This document shows positions 39,053 through 48,042 of a stretch of DNA of 64,000 nt, one piece after another. Under the pieces are notes generated by a model, which saw only the letters and a program-made list of their open reading frames with translations, was not told the origin of the DNA and made no database searches. The position numbers and the translations under genes are program-made. The stretch's first letter is position 1. The number at the start of each line of letters is the position of its first letter. Origin of the DNA: Pseudolabrys sp. Its GTDB lineage: Bacteria > Pseudomonadota > Alphaproteobacteria > Rhizobiales > Xanthobacteraceae. The stretch is taken from assembly GCA_026125895.1 (NCBI GenBank), contig JAHCKG010000021.1, positions 1 to 64,000 of the forward strand. Direction: 5' to 3'.

Positions 39053-40069
39053 ATGTCGTCCGCGCGCACGCATGCCATCGATCTCGCCACCGGCCACCCC
39101 GCGACCGGCATCGTCTGGGCCTTTCATTTCGCCGCCGATGGCACGGCCACCCGTATCGACAACGACAAGGTCGATGACGCGCTGCGTGAGCCGGCCGGCG
39201 GCTGGGTCTGGGTCCATCTGGCGCTGGCCGACACCCGCTGCCGCGGCTGGATCGCGCAATACGCACCGATTTCGGAGATGGCGCGCGAAGTGCTGGCAGG
39301 GCCGGAGAAGCATCTGCGGCTCGACGTTCTCGGCAACGAAGTGGTCGGCGTGGTGCCCGATCTGCAGCAGGGCTTTGTCGAGGCCGGCGATGAGTTGGTG
39401 CGCCTGCGCTTCGTCATGACCGAACGCATGATGATCACGGCGCGGCAGCAGCCGGTGCATTCGGTCGAGCATACCCGCCGCGCCATCGACAGCGGCAAGC
39501 GCTTCCCAACCGTGGTCTCGTTCCTCGACGCCATCATCGACCACTTCGCCGACGCCATCGCGCAGATGGGCGAACGCCTCGGCGGCGAACTCGATGTCAT
39601 CGAGGAAAACGTCATGCAGGACGAGCCGGCCGACGAACAGCGCCGCGTCGGCAAGGTGCGCCTGCAGGCGGCGCGGGTACACCGGCAACTGGCTCAGCTC
39701 AAGGCGATGTTCGCCCGCCTCGAACCACGGCTTGCCGCTCACAACAAGGCTGCCGCGGAATCGATCGGTGCGCTGGCGCACAAGCTCGAAGCCATCGATC
39801 ACGAGATCGGCTCGATCTACGAGCGCGCGCGCCTGCTGCTCGACGAGGCGGCGGCCAAGGTCAGCGCCATCACCAACAAACGGCTTTTTACGTTGTCGAT
39901 TCTGACCGCGTGCCTGCTGCCTCCGACTTTAGTTACAGGCTTCTTCGGCATGAATACCAAGGACATGCCGTTTCAATCCACCGACGGCGGCACCTGGCTG
40001 GCGCTGCTCGTCGCCGTTGCTGCGGGCGCGATAAGTTATTGGGCGTTGCGCAGAATTCGCGCTCTGTAA
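39053..40069 (+). CDS. zntB: ZntB/CorA-type divalent-metal transporter
   Basis: 338 aa. A long cytoplasmic domain with extended helices (residues 1-270) is followed by two C-terminal membrane helices (LFTLSILTACLLPPTLVTGFFG and WLALLVAVAAGAISYWAL). The CorA-family GMN motif between them reads FFGMNTKDMPF; in CorA the motif is usually followed by Phe, here by Thr as in ZntB-like proteins. Likely Zn2+ or other divalent-cation transport across the inner membrane. Confidence 0.85.
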   Translation: MSSARTHAIDLATGHPATGIVWAFHFAADGTATRIDNDKVDDALREPAGGWVWVHLALADTRCRGWIAQYAPISEMAREVLAGPEKHLRLDVLGNEVVGVVPDLQQGFVEAGDELVRLRFVMTERMMITARQQPVHSVEHTRRAIDSGKRFPTVVSFLDAIIDHFADAIAQMGERLGGELDVIEENVMQDEPADEQRRVGKVRLQAARVHRQLAQLKAMFARLEPRLAAHNKAAAESIGALAHKLEAIDHEIGSIYERARLLLDEAAAKVSAITNKRLFTLSILTACLLPPTLVTGFFGMNTKDMPFQSTDGGTWLALLVAVAAGAISYWALRRIRAL

Positions 40070-40188
40070 GTGCGCAAACGCCGGCCCGGCCAAGCGTTAT
40101 CCGTCTTTTGGCCTGTTTGACAAATTGACGCAGTCACCCTTAGGCTGCGGCAATAATAAGTCGTCATACATCATACAGGGAGGAGAAT

Positions 40189-41163
40189 ATGAACAGGCTA
40201 GCCGTCCTGGCCACGGCAGCGGTCTTCGCGACGACCGCCGCTCATGCCCAGCAGATCGTCACGAAGTATTCCGGTATTCAGCCCAACGATCACCCCGCGA
40301 GCTACACCGAAGAGTATTTCGCCGAGGAAGTCGGCCTTCTCACGAAGGGCGCGATCAAGATCGAAGTTTATCACAATACCCAGCTCGGCGACGCCGTCGC
40401 CAACGTGCAGAGCATCCGCAACGGCACCATCGGCTTCACCACCGTGTCGGCCTCGAACCTCAACCAGGTCGTGCCGGCGATGGACATGTATTCGCTGCCG
40501 TTCCTGTTCAAGAATGCCAACCACTTCTGGTGGTTCCTGGCCCAGCCGGAAGCCGCCGAACTGGCGAAGCCGCTGGAAGCCAAGGGCATCAAGGTGCTCG
40601 GCTACATCGATAGCGGCGCGCGCAACTTCTTCACCGACAAGGAAGTGAAGACTCCGGACGATCTCAAGGGCGCCAAGATCCGCGTCATGGCCTCGCCCGT
40701 CATGGTCAACACCATGAAGGCGCTGGGCGCAACCGGCGTGCCGGTGGCGTGGTCGGAGCTCTACACCGCTCTGCAGACCGGCGTCGTCGATGGCGCCGAG
40801 AACAATCACCCGTCCGTCGTCGCCAAGAAGTTCTACGAGGTGTCGAAGTACTACACCCTCGACGAGCACATGCGCATCCCCGACGTCATGATCATGTCGA
40901 TGAAGCTGTGGAACCAGCTCAAGCCGGATCAGCAGAAGGCCGTCGCCGAAGCCGGCGCCCGCGCCCAGGCCTATATGCGCGGCGCCTGGCACGTTTCGGA
41001 AGTGAAAGACCTTGCCGAGCTCAAGGGCAAGTTCAAGGGCATCAACACCGTCGACAAGGCGCCTTTCGTCAAGGCGGTCGGCCCGATGGTGCAGGAAGAA
41101 GCCAAGCGCCTTGGCGTCGAAAAGACCGTAGCCTTCGTCCTCGACAGCCAGAAAAACTTCTGA
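40189..41163 (+). CDS. dctP: TRAP transporter solute-binding protein (DctP family), second system
   Basis: 324 aa with signal peptide (MNRLAVLATAAVFATTAAHAQ) and GGAGGAG upstream. Conserved DctP features: IKIEVYHNTQLGDAVANVQSI, FRN-like ARNFFTDKEVKTPDDLKGAKI with the R that binds the carboxylate, WSELYTALQTGVVDGAENN, and LDEHMRIPDVMIMS. Ligand is probably an organic acid. A hairpin separates it from dctQ, as in the other TRAP locus. Confidence 0.92.
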   Translation: MNRLAVLATAAVFATTAAHAQQIVTKYSGIQPNDHPASYTEEYFAEEVGLLTKGAIKIEVYHNTQLGDAVANVQSIRNGTIGFTTVSASNLNQVVPAMDMYSLPFLFKNANHFWWFLAQPEAAELAKPLEAKGIKVLGYIDSGARNFFTDKEVKTPDDLKGAKIRVMASPVMVNTMKALGATGVPVAWSELYTALQTGVVDGAENNHPSVVAKKFYEVSKYYTLDEHMRIPDVMIMSMKLWNQLKPDQQKAVAEAGARAQAYMRGAWHVSEVKDLAELKGKFKGINTVDKAPFVKAVGPMVQEEAKRLGVEKTVAFVLDSQKNF

Positions 41164-41187
41164 CCGTCGCACAGCGGCCATCACCTC

Positions 41188-41213
41188 AAGGGCGGCGGAC
41201 AACCGCCGCCCTT
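41188..41213 (+). terminator. Hairpin between dctP and dctQ
   Basis: Perfect 11-bp stem AAGGGCGGCGG (41188-41198) / CCGCCGCCCTT (41203-41213), 4-base loop, then CTTGTTC. Likely attenuates downstream expression rather than ending it. Confidence 0.75.
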
Positions 41214-41230
41214 CTTGTTCGGGGGAATCC

Positions 41231-41773
41231 GTGGATACGTTCTATCACCTGTTCGATCGCCTCATCGCGCTCGTCGCCGCCCTGGTGCGTCTGGTTTGCA
41301 TCGTGCTGGCGACCGCACTCTTCGTCATCGTCATCGCGGCCATCGTCTTCCGCTACGGCTTCGGCCAGGCGGTGTCGTGGACCGAAGAGGTGCCACGCTA
41401 TCTCCTGATCTGGATCTCGTTCCTCGCCGCCGCGAGTTGCGTGCTGCGCCGCGAGCATGTCGGCTTCGACGTGCTGTTCAACGCGCTGCCGAAGGGCGCG
41501 CGCAAGGTGCTCGGCGCCGTTCTCAGCCTGCTTATCTTCGGTTTCGGCTGGGTGACGTTCCGCTACGGCATCACCTTCGTGCAGGACTTCGGCTCCGACC
41601 TGATGGAGACGATCCCCTACACCAACTACTGGTATTACCCGGCGATGCCGATCTCCGGCTTCCTGATCATGTTGTTCTCGGTCAAGGTGATGATCGACGA
41701 ACTGCGCAGCGGCGGCGGCGGCGCGCTCGCCGGTTCCTCGGTCGAGACCGTGGGCATGGAGCAACAGCCATGA
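41231..41773 (+). CDS. dctQ: TRAP transporter small permease (DctQ)
   Basis: 180 aa from GTG 41231 with GGGGGAA upstream. Four hydrophobic helices (LIALVAALVRLVCIVLATALFVIVIAAIVFRY first) and the DctQ motif VSWTEEVPRYLLIWISFLAAASC...REHVGFDVLFNAL, plus a C-terminal Gly-rich tail. It overlaps dctM by four bases. Confidence 0.92.
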   Translation: MDTFYHLFDRLIALVAALVRLVCIVLATALFVIVIAAIVFRYGFGQAVSWTEEVPRYLLIWISFLAAASCVLRREHVGFDVLFNALPKGARKVLGAVLSLLIFGFGWVTFRYGITFVQDFGSDLMETIPYTNYWYYPAMPISGFLIMLFSVKVMIDELRSGGGGALAGSSVETVGMEQQP

Positions 41774-43059
41774 CCCTCGTCATCCTCGGTCTCGCCTTCC
41801 TGGTCCTCGTCGTCGTCGGCCTGCCGATCTCGTTCGCGGTCGGCGTCGCCTCGGTCGTCGCCACTTTCCTGCTGTCCGGCGTGGACAACGCCACGATCGT
41901 GCAGCGCATGCTCACCGCCATCAACACCTTCCCGCTGCTGGCCGTGATCTTCTTCGTCTTCGCCGGCGTGCTGATGGCCAAGGGCGGCATCGCCCGCCGC
42001 CTAGTGCTGATGGCCGAAGTGCTGGTCGGCTGGCTGCCGGGCTCGCTGGCGCAGATCGTCTGCGTCGCCTCGATGTTCTTCGGCGGCGTCACCGGTTCGG
42101 CGGTCGCCGAGGTGTCGTCCATCGGCGCCATGATGATCCCGGCGATGGAGAAAGACGGCTATTCCCGCCGCTTCGCCACCGCCATCGTGCTGATGGCCGC
42201 GACCATGGGCCCGATCATCCCGCCTTCGATCGGCATGATCGTGTTCGCCCACGTCGCCGGCAACGTGTCGATCGCCGCCCTGTTCATGGCCGGCGTCATT
42301 CCCGGCATCCTGATCGGCGCCTCGCTGATGGTGGCGTCGTTCGTGCACGGCAAGCTGTATCACCAGAAGCAGCTGCCGGTGATCCCGACCCGCGAGAAGA
42401 TCAAGCGCGTCATCGACGGCGCGGCCGGCGTCTTCACCATGGTGATCATCCTCGGCGGCATCATCTCCGGCGTCTTCACCGCCACCGAAGCCGGCGCCGC
42501 CGCCTCGGTCTACGCGCTGATCCTCACAGTGTTCGTCTACAAGGAAATCAAGATCTCCGAGTTGCCCGAGATCATGTGGGAATGCTGCCTCACCAACGCG
42601 GTGGTCATGCTGCTGATCGCCACCTGCTCGGTGTTCTCGTGGATTCTCACCTACGAGAACCTGCCGACGCTGCTGGCCGACAACTTCTTCAACCTGCTCC
42701 AGTCGAAATGGGCGTTCCTGCTGGTGCTCAACGTGTTCTTGTTGGTGGTCGGCATGTTCATCGACATGACGCCGGCGCTGATCATGCTGGTGCCCATGCT
42801 GATGCCGCTGGCAGCCAAATTCGGTATCGACCTCGTCCATCTCGGCCTGATCATGGTCATCAACCTGTCCTTCGGCCTGACCACGCCGCCGGTCGGCACG
42901 GCATTGTTCGTCGCGCTGAAAGTCGGCAAGATATCGATGGACAAGCTGCTGCCGCCGTTGCTGCCGCTCTTGGCCTGCATGCTGGTGGTGCTGTTCTTCG
43001 TCACCTACGTGCCGGAATCCTACGCCTGGCTGCCGCGCGGCTTCGGCCTCATGAAATAG
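41770..43059 (+). CDS. dctM: TRAP transporter large permease (DctM)
   Basis: 429 aa from ATG 41770 within ATGA. About 12 helices with DctM blocks: VVVGLPISFAVGVASVV, LLAVIFFVFAGVLMAKGGIARRL, FFGGVTGSAVAEVSSIGAMMIPAM, GPIIPPSIGMIVFAHVAG, GVFTATEAGAAASVYALIL, VGMFIDMTPALIMLVPML. Transports the substrate using Na+ or H+ gradient with DctP/DctQ. This locus has separate DctQ and DctM, unlike the fused one at 24623-26683. Confidence 0.94.
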   Translation: MTLVILGLAFLVLVVVGLPISFAVGVASVVATFLLSGVDNATIVQRMLTAINTFPLLAVIFFVFAGVLMAKGGIARRLVLMAEVLVGWLPGSLAQIVCVASMFFGGVTGSAVAEVSSIGAMMIPAMEKDGYSRRFATAIVLMAATMGPIIPPSIGMIVFAHVAGNVSIAALFMAGVIPGILIGASLMVASFVHGKLYHQKQLPVIPTREKIKRVIDGAAGVFTMVIILGGIISGVFTATEAGAAASVYALILTVFVYKEIKISELPEIMWECCLTNAVVMLLIATCSVFSWILTYENLPTLLADNFFNLLQSKWAFLLVLNVFLLVVGMFIDMTPALIMLVPMLMPLAAKFGIDLVHLGLIMVINLSFGLTTPPVGTALFVALKVGKISMDKLLPPLLPLLACMLVVLFFVTYVPESYAWLPRGFGLMK

Positions 43060-43095
43060 GCGCATGATCATGCGCAAAGAAAGTAAGGATCAATA

Positions 43096-43398
43096 ATGTC
43101 AGTCACTGAAATCGCTCAGATCGAGGTCAAGCCCGGCATGGAAGCCGAGTTCGAGGCCGGCGTCGCCAAGGCCGCGCCGCTGTTCAAGCGGGCCAAGGGC
43201 TGCGGCGCGATGCGGCTCGAGCGCTCGGCCGAGAAGCCGCAGCGCTACCGGCTGTTCGTCAAATGGGCGACCTTGGAGAACCACACTGTCGATTTCCGCG
43301 GCTCGCCCGACTTCCAGGAATGGCGCAAGCTGGTCGGCCACTGCTTCGCTTCGCCGCCGGAGGTGGAGCACACCCAGGAAGTCGTGAAGGGGTTTTAA
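43096..43398 (+). CDS. Antibiotic-biosynthesis-monooxygenase (ABM) domain protein
   Basis: 100 aa single-domain ABM ferredoxin-like fold (TEIAQIEVKPGMEAEFEAGVAKA ... GCGAMRLERSAEKPQRYRLFVKWATLENHTV ... FQEWRKLVGHCF). It follows dctM by 36 bases with AAGTAAGGA upstream and is probably the last gene of the TRAP operon, perhaps processing the imported compound (inference). Confidence 0.82.
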   Translation: MSVTEIAQIEVKPGMEAEFEAGVAKAAPLFKRAKGCGAMRLERSAEKPQRYRLFVKWATLENHTVDFRGSPDFQEWRKLVGHCFASPPEVEHTQEVVKGF

Positions 43399-43406
43399 GC
43401 CCGCGT

Positions 43407-43438
43407 TTCGCCGCGGCGCGGGGAGACGCCGCGGCGAA
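43407..43438. terminator. Hairpin between convergent ABM and DUF4394 genes
   Basis: Perfect 12-bp stem TTCGCCGCGGCG (43407-43418) / CGCCGCGGCGAA (43427-43438), 8-base loop, no marked T-run. Confidence 0.72.
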
Positions 43439-43449
43439 GTTGCGCCGGG

Positions 43450-44226
43450 TTACATCGCCGGCATGATGGCGATGTCGCGCACGGTGCCGCTGGCGCCGGA
43501 GATTTTCGCCGCCTCGGTCGCCTTGCCGCTGTCGAGATCGACGCTGTAGAGCGTATCCTTCACCATCAGCCAGGCGTCGTTCTTGGCGCCGTCCGACCAG
43601 ATGTCGAAGGCGACGGTGTCGGCCTTGACGCCGAGCTTGCCGACCGCGTTGAGCACGCCGTCATTCGGCGGCGCCTGCTTGATCAGGCCGCCGATGGTGG
43701 CGTCGATGTTGTAAAGCGTCGTCGTCTTGGTGCCCTTCACCGAGTTGGTGTAGGCGCCGGCGACGATATTCGGCTTCTCGCCCTTGTGCATGTCGCTGTC
43801 GGCATATTTGTGGTTGCCGTCCTTGGTAACCTTGCCGTCGTCGACATTGGCGCGCAGGTTGGTGCCGTCGGCGCCCATGATGCGCAAACGATCGGCGACC
43901 GGGTTGAAGTCCACGGTCGCGACCGTGCCCTTGGCGAGCATGGTGTCGAGCGTCGATTTCTTGGTCGCTTTGCCGTCGGGAGCAATCGTGACCACGGTTC
44001 CATCGTCGACCACGCCGTACAGCATGCCGTCGGCCGGGCGGACGTCGATGCCGATGAGCGCGCCGGACAGGCCCGAGACCTTCATCGTCTTCGTCACTTT
44101 CTTCTGCGCCGTATCGACGATGGCGAGCGTGTCGTTGCCGATCAGCGCCGCGACCTGAGCGGCCTGCGCGGCCCCGCAGAATGCCGTCACGGCGACGCCG
44201 GCGAGCAAAATCGAGCGGAAATTCAT
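43450..44226 (-). CDS. DUF4394 secreted propeller-like protein
   Basis: 258 aa from ATG 44226 with signal peptide (SILLAGVAVTAFCGAAQAA). DUF4394 pattern of short repeats: VAALIGNDTLAIVDTAQKKV, IDVRPADGMLYGVVDDGTV, VDFNPVADRLRIMGADGTNLRANVDDGKV, and TTLYNIDATIGGLIKQAPPNDG. Role unknown. Divergent from an ECF sigma factor with 148 bp between, so probably a target of that sigma factor (inference). Confidence 0.88.
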   Translation of the reverse strand: MNFRSILLAGVAVTAFCGAAQAAQVAALIGNDTLAIVDTAQKKVTKTMKVSGLSGALIGIDVRPADGMLYGVVDDGTVVTIAPDGKATKKSTLDTMLAKGTVATVDFNPVADRLRIMGADGTNLRANVDDGKVTKDGNHKYADSDMHKGEKPNIVAGAYTNSVKGTKTTTLYNIDATIGGLIKQAPPNDGVLNAVGKLGVKADTVAFDIWSDGAKNDAWLMVKDTLYSVDLDSGKATEAAKISGASGTVRDIAIMPAM

Positions 44227-44294
44227 GGTGTAACTCCCTGTTGGCACCCGCCCGTCATGGGCGGCTACAGGAAGGACTCGGCGCCCGGCCGGTT

Positions 44295-44346
44295 TGGATG
44301 CAGCCTGCGGCAAAATGGCCGGAATATTCCGCCGCTGCTGCATCCA
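44295..44346. promoter_or_regulatory. Inverted repeat between DUF4394 and ECF sigma genes
   Basis: Perfect 10-bp arms TGGATGCAGC (44295-44304) and GCTGCATCCA (44337-44346) enclose the palindrome GGAATATTCC (44321-44330), which contains a GGAATA typical of ECF -35 elements in both orientations. Could be a shared divergent promoter/operator. Confidence 0.5.
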
Positions 44347-44374
44347 GCCGCGGCAGCCGCGGGGTATAGAGTCC

Positions 44375-44986
44375 ATGACGCCTTCCCTCGCAACCCGGGC
44401 TGACGGTCCCTTTATCGTGATGAAAACTGCGGCAGCCCCGGACATGCCGGACGACAACGTTGCCGGCGAACGGCAACTGGCCGCAGCGCTGGCGCGCTGC
44501 GCGGCCGGCGACAAGGCCGCGCTGCGGGTCATCTACGATGCCGAGGCCGCGCGTATGACCGGCGTCGCCTTTCGCATCCTGCGGCGGCGCGATCTCGCCG
44601 AGGAAGCGACGCAGGACGCATTCGTCCGCATCTGGCGCAACGCTCGGAGCTTCGATGCCTCGCGCGGCGCGGCGCGCGGCTGGATCTACGCCGTGCTGCG
44701 CAACCGCGCCCTCAGCATCCTGCGCGACGAAGGCCGCTTCGACAGCGCCGACGATGCGGGCCTCGCGGCGGCGGCCGAGGAGCCGGTGGTCGAACGGCTG
44801 CCGGAGAACAGCGCGCTGCGGCGCTGCCTCGAGGCGCTCGACGTCAAATATCGCAGCGCCATCGTCTATTCTTATGTGCACGGCCTCAGCCACGGCGAAC
44901 TCGCCGGCAAGCTGAACGTCCCGCTCGGCACGGCCAAAAGCTGGACGCGGCGTGGCATGCTGTCCCTGCAGGAGTGCATGGGATGA
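44375..44986 (+). CDS. ECF-type RNA polymerase sigma factor
   Basis: About 203 aa from ATG 44375; ATG 44420 is an alternative. Region 2 is visible as AGDKAALRVIYDAEAARMTGVAFRILRRRDLAEEATQDAFVRIWR. Region 4 is visible as LRRCLEALDVKYRSAIVYSYVHGLSHGELAGKLNVPLGTAKSWTRRG. No extra C-terminal domain. Overlaps the anti-sigma gene by four bases (ATGA), the standard arrangement for SigK/RskA-like pairs. Confidence 0.92.
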   Translation: MTPSLATRADGPFIVMKTAAAPDMPDDNVAGERQLAAALARCAAGDKAALRVIYDAEAARMTGVAFRILRRRDLAEEATQDAFVRIWRNARSFDASRGAARGWIYAVLRNRALSILRDEGRFDSADDAGLAAAAEEPVVERLPENSALRRCLEALDVKYRSAIVYSYVHGLSHGELAGKLNVPLGTAKSWTRRGMLSLQECMG

Positions 44987-45681
44987 CCTCGCACAACGAC
45001 GACTCACGTGCTCTCGCTGCCGACTTCGTCCTCGGCGTGCTCGACGCGGCCGATCGGGCCAAGGCCGAGGCACTGATGGCGAGCGACGCGAGCTTTGCCG
45101 CGGAGATCGAACGCTGGCGCGAGCGTCTTGCCGACCTCGACGCCAGCGCGACGCCGCTGCCGCCGGATCAGGCGGTCTGGTCGCGGATCGAGTCGGCGAT
45201 CGCCGCCCCGCCACCGGCTTCGCGCCCGGCCCGGCCGGCGCTCTGGCACAGCCTGCGCGCCTGGCGCGCCATCGGCCTCATCGCCTCGGCGGCTTCGCTG
45301 CTGTTCGCCGTCGCGTTCGGCGTGGCCTTGCGCGAAGCGCAGCGAACGCCGGCGCTTATCGCCGTGCTGGTCGACGGCAACCGTACTGGCGCAGTCGTCC
45401 AGGTGTTCAATGACGGCCGCGCGGTGCTGCTGCCGCTCACCGATATCGCCGTGCCGGCGGACCGGGCGTTGCAGGTGTGGACCTTGCCGAGCCGCGAGCG
45501 CGGGCCGGTCTCGGTCGGCCTGATGGACCAGGCGCGCACCTTGCCGCTGACGCTGAAGGACCTGCCGGCGCCGCGCAGCGATCAGTTGTTCGAGATCACG
45601 CTGGAGCCGAAGGGCGGCTCGCCGACCGGACGGCCGACAGGCCCCATCCTTTTCAAGGGGCTGGCATCGCGGGCGCTGTGA
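44983..45681 (+). CDS. RskA-like membrane anti-sigma factor
   Basis: 232 aa starting within the sigma gene's stop. The N-terminal anti-sigma domain (DDSRALAADFVLGVLDAADRAKAEALMAS) is cytoplasmic, with a single transmembrane helix at about residues 97-117 (AIGLIASAASLLFAVAFGVAL). The periplasmic RskA C-terminal domain (RTGAVVQVFNDGRAVLLPLTDIAVPADRALQVWTLPS ... LFEITLEPKGGSPTGRPTGPILFKG) follows. It holds the sigma factor at the membrane until an envelope signal is sensed. Confidence 0.92.
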   Translation: MTSHNDDSRALAADFVLGVLDAADRAKAEALMASDASFAAEIERWRERLADLDASATPLPPDQAVWSRIESAIAAPPPASRPARPALWHSLRAWRAIGLIASAASLLFAVAFGVALREAQRTPALIAVLVDGNRTGAVVQVFNDGRAVLLPLTDIAVPADRALQVWTLPSRERGPVSVGLMDQARTLPLTLKDLPAPRSDQLFEITLEPKGGSPTGRPTGPILFKGLASRAL

Positions 45682-45709
45682 CCCACAGCGTCCGTTCCAT
45701 GCGGAAAAT

Positions 45710-45964
45710 TTACGCCGCCTTGCCGCAGCCCTGCGGCTTGAACACGCGCTCCTGCTGCGGCGGGAATTTGCCGAGCTTGCCGGCCGGGCGCACCGGGCGG
45801 CGCTCGAGATTGCCGCCGCAGTTCGGGCAGACGCCGGAAAGCCGAGTCTCGACGCAATCGCGGCAGAACGTGCACTCGAAGGTGCAGATCATGGCGTCCG
45901 CCGCCTCCGGCGGCAGATCCTTGTCGCAGCATTCGCAGTTCGGGCGCAAAGAGAGCATCGGCAA
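45710..45964 (-). CDS. DUF1272 zinc-ribbon protein
   Basis: 84 aa. Cys-rich family signature LRPNCECCDKDLPPEAADAMICTFECTFCRDC...GVCPNCGGNL identifies DUF1272; four CxxC-type pairs could bind zinc. Function unknown. Convergent with the anti-sigma gene. Confidence 0.9.
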   Translation of the reverse strand: MPMLSLRPNCECCDKDLPPEAADAMICTFECTFCRDCVETRLSGVCPNCGGNLERRPVRPAGKLGKFPPQQERVFKPQGCGKAA

Positions 45965-46009
45965 TCCTCCCGTTATCTTTTTGTCCGGCGCAGCCGCAAC
46001 GCCGCGCCG

Positions 46010-46996
46010 TCACTTCAGCGGCGTTACCGTGATGATCTTCTTCTCGGTCTTGCTCATGACCTGGCCCATCAACCGGGCAGACGTGAACGAACGATCGTCG
46101 ATGTTGCGTGTCATGCCGCCTTCGACGCTGATGACCGATTCCGATTCAATCTCGAAGGCGATATCCTTCATCTGCTTGAGCACTTCCGGCGTCAGCACCT
46201 TGCTGTCGGCCGCCGCCGCCAGCTTCTCGGACAACGCCAGCGTCACGGCCTTCATGCTGGCCGGATCGAACTTGCGCTTGCGGATGTAGCGCGCCGTGCC
46301 GGCGGCACCGTCGAAGGATTCCAGCCGCGTCTCCAGCGTCGAATTGATGGCGCCGCCGAGCGGGGTTGAAATCGGCTCGTCCGCGCGCTTGATCGCGCCG
46401 GGCGCGATACCGGTGCCCTGCCCGGCCGCCAGGGTCGCGAGATCCTCCATATAGACCGGCGCCGCCTGCGGTCCTTCGACATTGAGCAGACCGCTCATCA
46501 TCTGCCGGATGAAATCGGCAAGCTTGGGGTTCTTGTCGAAGGCCTGCGCCATGTTGGCGATGACGGCCCGCATGCTCGTCTTGACCTCGTCGAGATTGTC
46601 GACCGCCACCGGCTTGCCGGCGGCATCGACGCGGCCGCGGATGACAATGTCCTTCATCGATGAGAACGCCATCTCGACGATCTGCCGCCCCGGTGCATTG
46701 CCGGTCATCTTGATGTCGCGCGTCACATAACTGACGCGGTAGCCGCCGGGCAGTTTTTCCTCGACGGTGAATTCGGTGCGGCTGACGATCTGCGCCACCA
46801 CGCGCTCGCCGCCGGGGCGGTTCTCCTCGCTGTCGGTTTTCGACAGCACCGACCAGGCGCTGCCGACCGGCGGATTGTAGGCCGGCTCCGTCCAGGTCTT
46901 GGCCGGGGTCTGCGCCAAAGCCGGCGCGGCCAGAGCTGCAAATGCAAAAAACACCATTGCGGCCAGCGCCGGCCGCATCGTTCCCGAACCGCTCAT
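46010..46996 (-). CDS. Secreted protein of unknown function
   Basis: 328 aa from ATG 46996, chosen for GAGGGG just upstream and a clear signal peptide (MVFFAFAALAAPALAQ). The mature protein lacks cysteines; it contains the blocks GYRVSYVTRDIKMTG, VEMAFSSMKDIVIRGRVDAAGKPV, and FTSARLMGQVMSKTEKKIITV. I do not recognise a family; the pattern resembles periplasmic lipid-binding or lipoprotein-like folds. Confidence 0.6.
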   Translation of the reverse strand: MSGSGTMRPALAAMVFFAFAALAAPALAQTPAKTWTEPAYNPPVGSAWSVLSKTDSEENRPGGERVVAQIVSRTEFTVEEKLPGGYRVSYVTRDIKMTGNAPGRQIVEMAFSSMKDIVIRGRVDAAGKPVAVDNLDEVKTSMRAVIANMAQAFDKNPKLADFIRQMMSGLLNVEGPQAAPVYMEDLATLAAGQGTGIAPGAIKRADEPISTPLGGAINSTLETRLESFDGAAGTARYIRKRKFDPASMKAVTLALSEKLAAAADSKVLTPEVLKQMKDIAFEIESESVISVEGGMTRNIDDRSFTSARLMGQVMSKTEKKIITVTPLK

Positions 46997-47111
46997 GACG
47001 CCCCTCGCAATATTCAATCTGAAATAAAAAGATGCCAACCCGCAGGCGGCCTCGCGACGGCAGCCCGATGTTTATACCACATCGATGGCCGGTGCGGCGA
47101 GCCGCCCGGTC

Positions 47112-47915
47112 TCAGGGTTCCGTCAGCGCCCGCATGGCCGCCGCTGTCGCATCGTCAGCCGGAAAGAACGACTCGATCGCCAGTTCGGACAAAGTCACAT
47201 CGACCGGCGTGCCAAGCACGGTGGTGGTGGAGAAGAACGACAGCAGGCCGTTCGGCGTCTGCAGTTGCAGCGGCACGACAAAGCCGCCGTAGCGGTCGGG
47301 CGCCGGCTTGGTACGGCTGACGCCCGCTGGATAGGCCTTGAGTTCCTCGAGCAGCGCGGCGAGCCGTTCGTCGCCGGTGACGCCGATCTGGTGACGCAGC
47401 CGCTCGAAGATATGCGTACGCCATTCGGGCAGATTGGCGATGCGCGGCGCCAGCCCCGCCGGATGCAGGCTGAGCCGCAACACGTTCACCGGCGCCTCGA
47501 TCAGATGCGCGGCGACGCCTTGCAGCAACGGCGCCAGCGCGCGATTGGCGCTGACCATGGTCCAGTGCCGGTCGATCGCCAGCGCCGGATAAGGTTCGTG
47601 GCCCTTGAGGATCAGCTCGATGGCCTCGCGCGCATGCTTCACCGCCGGATCGTTGAGCGGCCGCTGCGGAAACACCGGGGCAAAGCCCGCTGCCAGCAGC
47701 AGCGTGTTGCGCTCGCGCAGCGGCACGTCGAGGCGGTCGCACAGATTGAGCACCATGTCGCGAGACGGCTGCGCCTTGCCGGTTTCAAGAAAGCTCAGAT
47801 GCCGCGCTGAGATTTCGGCCTCGAGCGCGAGGTCGAGCTGTGTCATACGGCGACGCTGCCGCCATTCGCGGATATGGGTGCCGACGTCGCGGGGCTGGGT
47901 GTCGATATTTGTCAT
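47112..47915 (-). CDS. XRE-family regulator with MmyB-like ligand-binding domain
   Basis: 267 aa. Helix-turn-helix at residues 12-70 (HIREWRQRRRMTQLDLALEAEISARHLSFLETGKAQPSRDMVLNLCDRL), then an MmyB-type PAS-like domain (YPALAIDRHWTMVSANRAL, VNVLRLSLHPAGLAPRIANLPEWR) thought to bind a small, perhaps fatty, ligand. Divergent from the SnoaL-like gene (127 bp apart), so probably regulates it and itself. Confidence 0.9.
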   Translation of the reverse strand: MTNIDTQPRDVGTHIREWRQRRRMTQLDLALEAEISARHLSFLETGKAQPSRDMVLNLCDRLDVPLRERNTLLLAAGFAPVFPQRPLNDPAVKHAREAIELILKGHEPYPALAIDRHWTMVSANRALAPLLQGVAAHLIEAPVNVLRLSLHPAGLAPRIANLPEWRTHIFERLRHQIGVTGDERLAALLEELKAYPAGVSRTKPAPDRYGGFVVPLQLQTPNGLLSFFSTTTVLGTPVDVTLSELAIESFFPADDATAAAMRALTEP

Positions 47916-48042
47916 GGCGAAATCCTAGCGGGCGGGTTGCGGCGGTTCCATGACCTCCGAGGTAATCGACCCGCGGCCTCCGCTCCCGCACAAAAGCCGC
48001 ACACCCGGCGCGCCGCCGGGCCGCAACCAAGGAGACGACACC

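Noticed and set aside
40117-40145. TTGACA at 40117 as promoter for the second TRAP operon
   Set aside because: The sequence at the right distance (TTAGGC) is a poor -10, and the better AATAAT is too far away; not strong enough to list.
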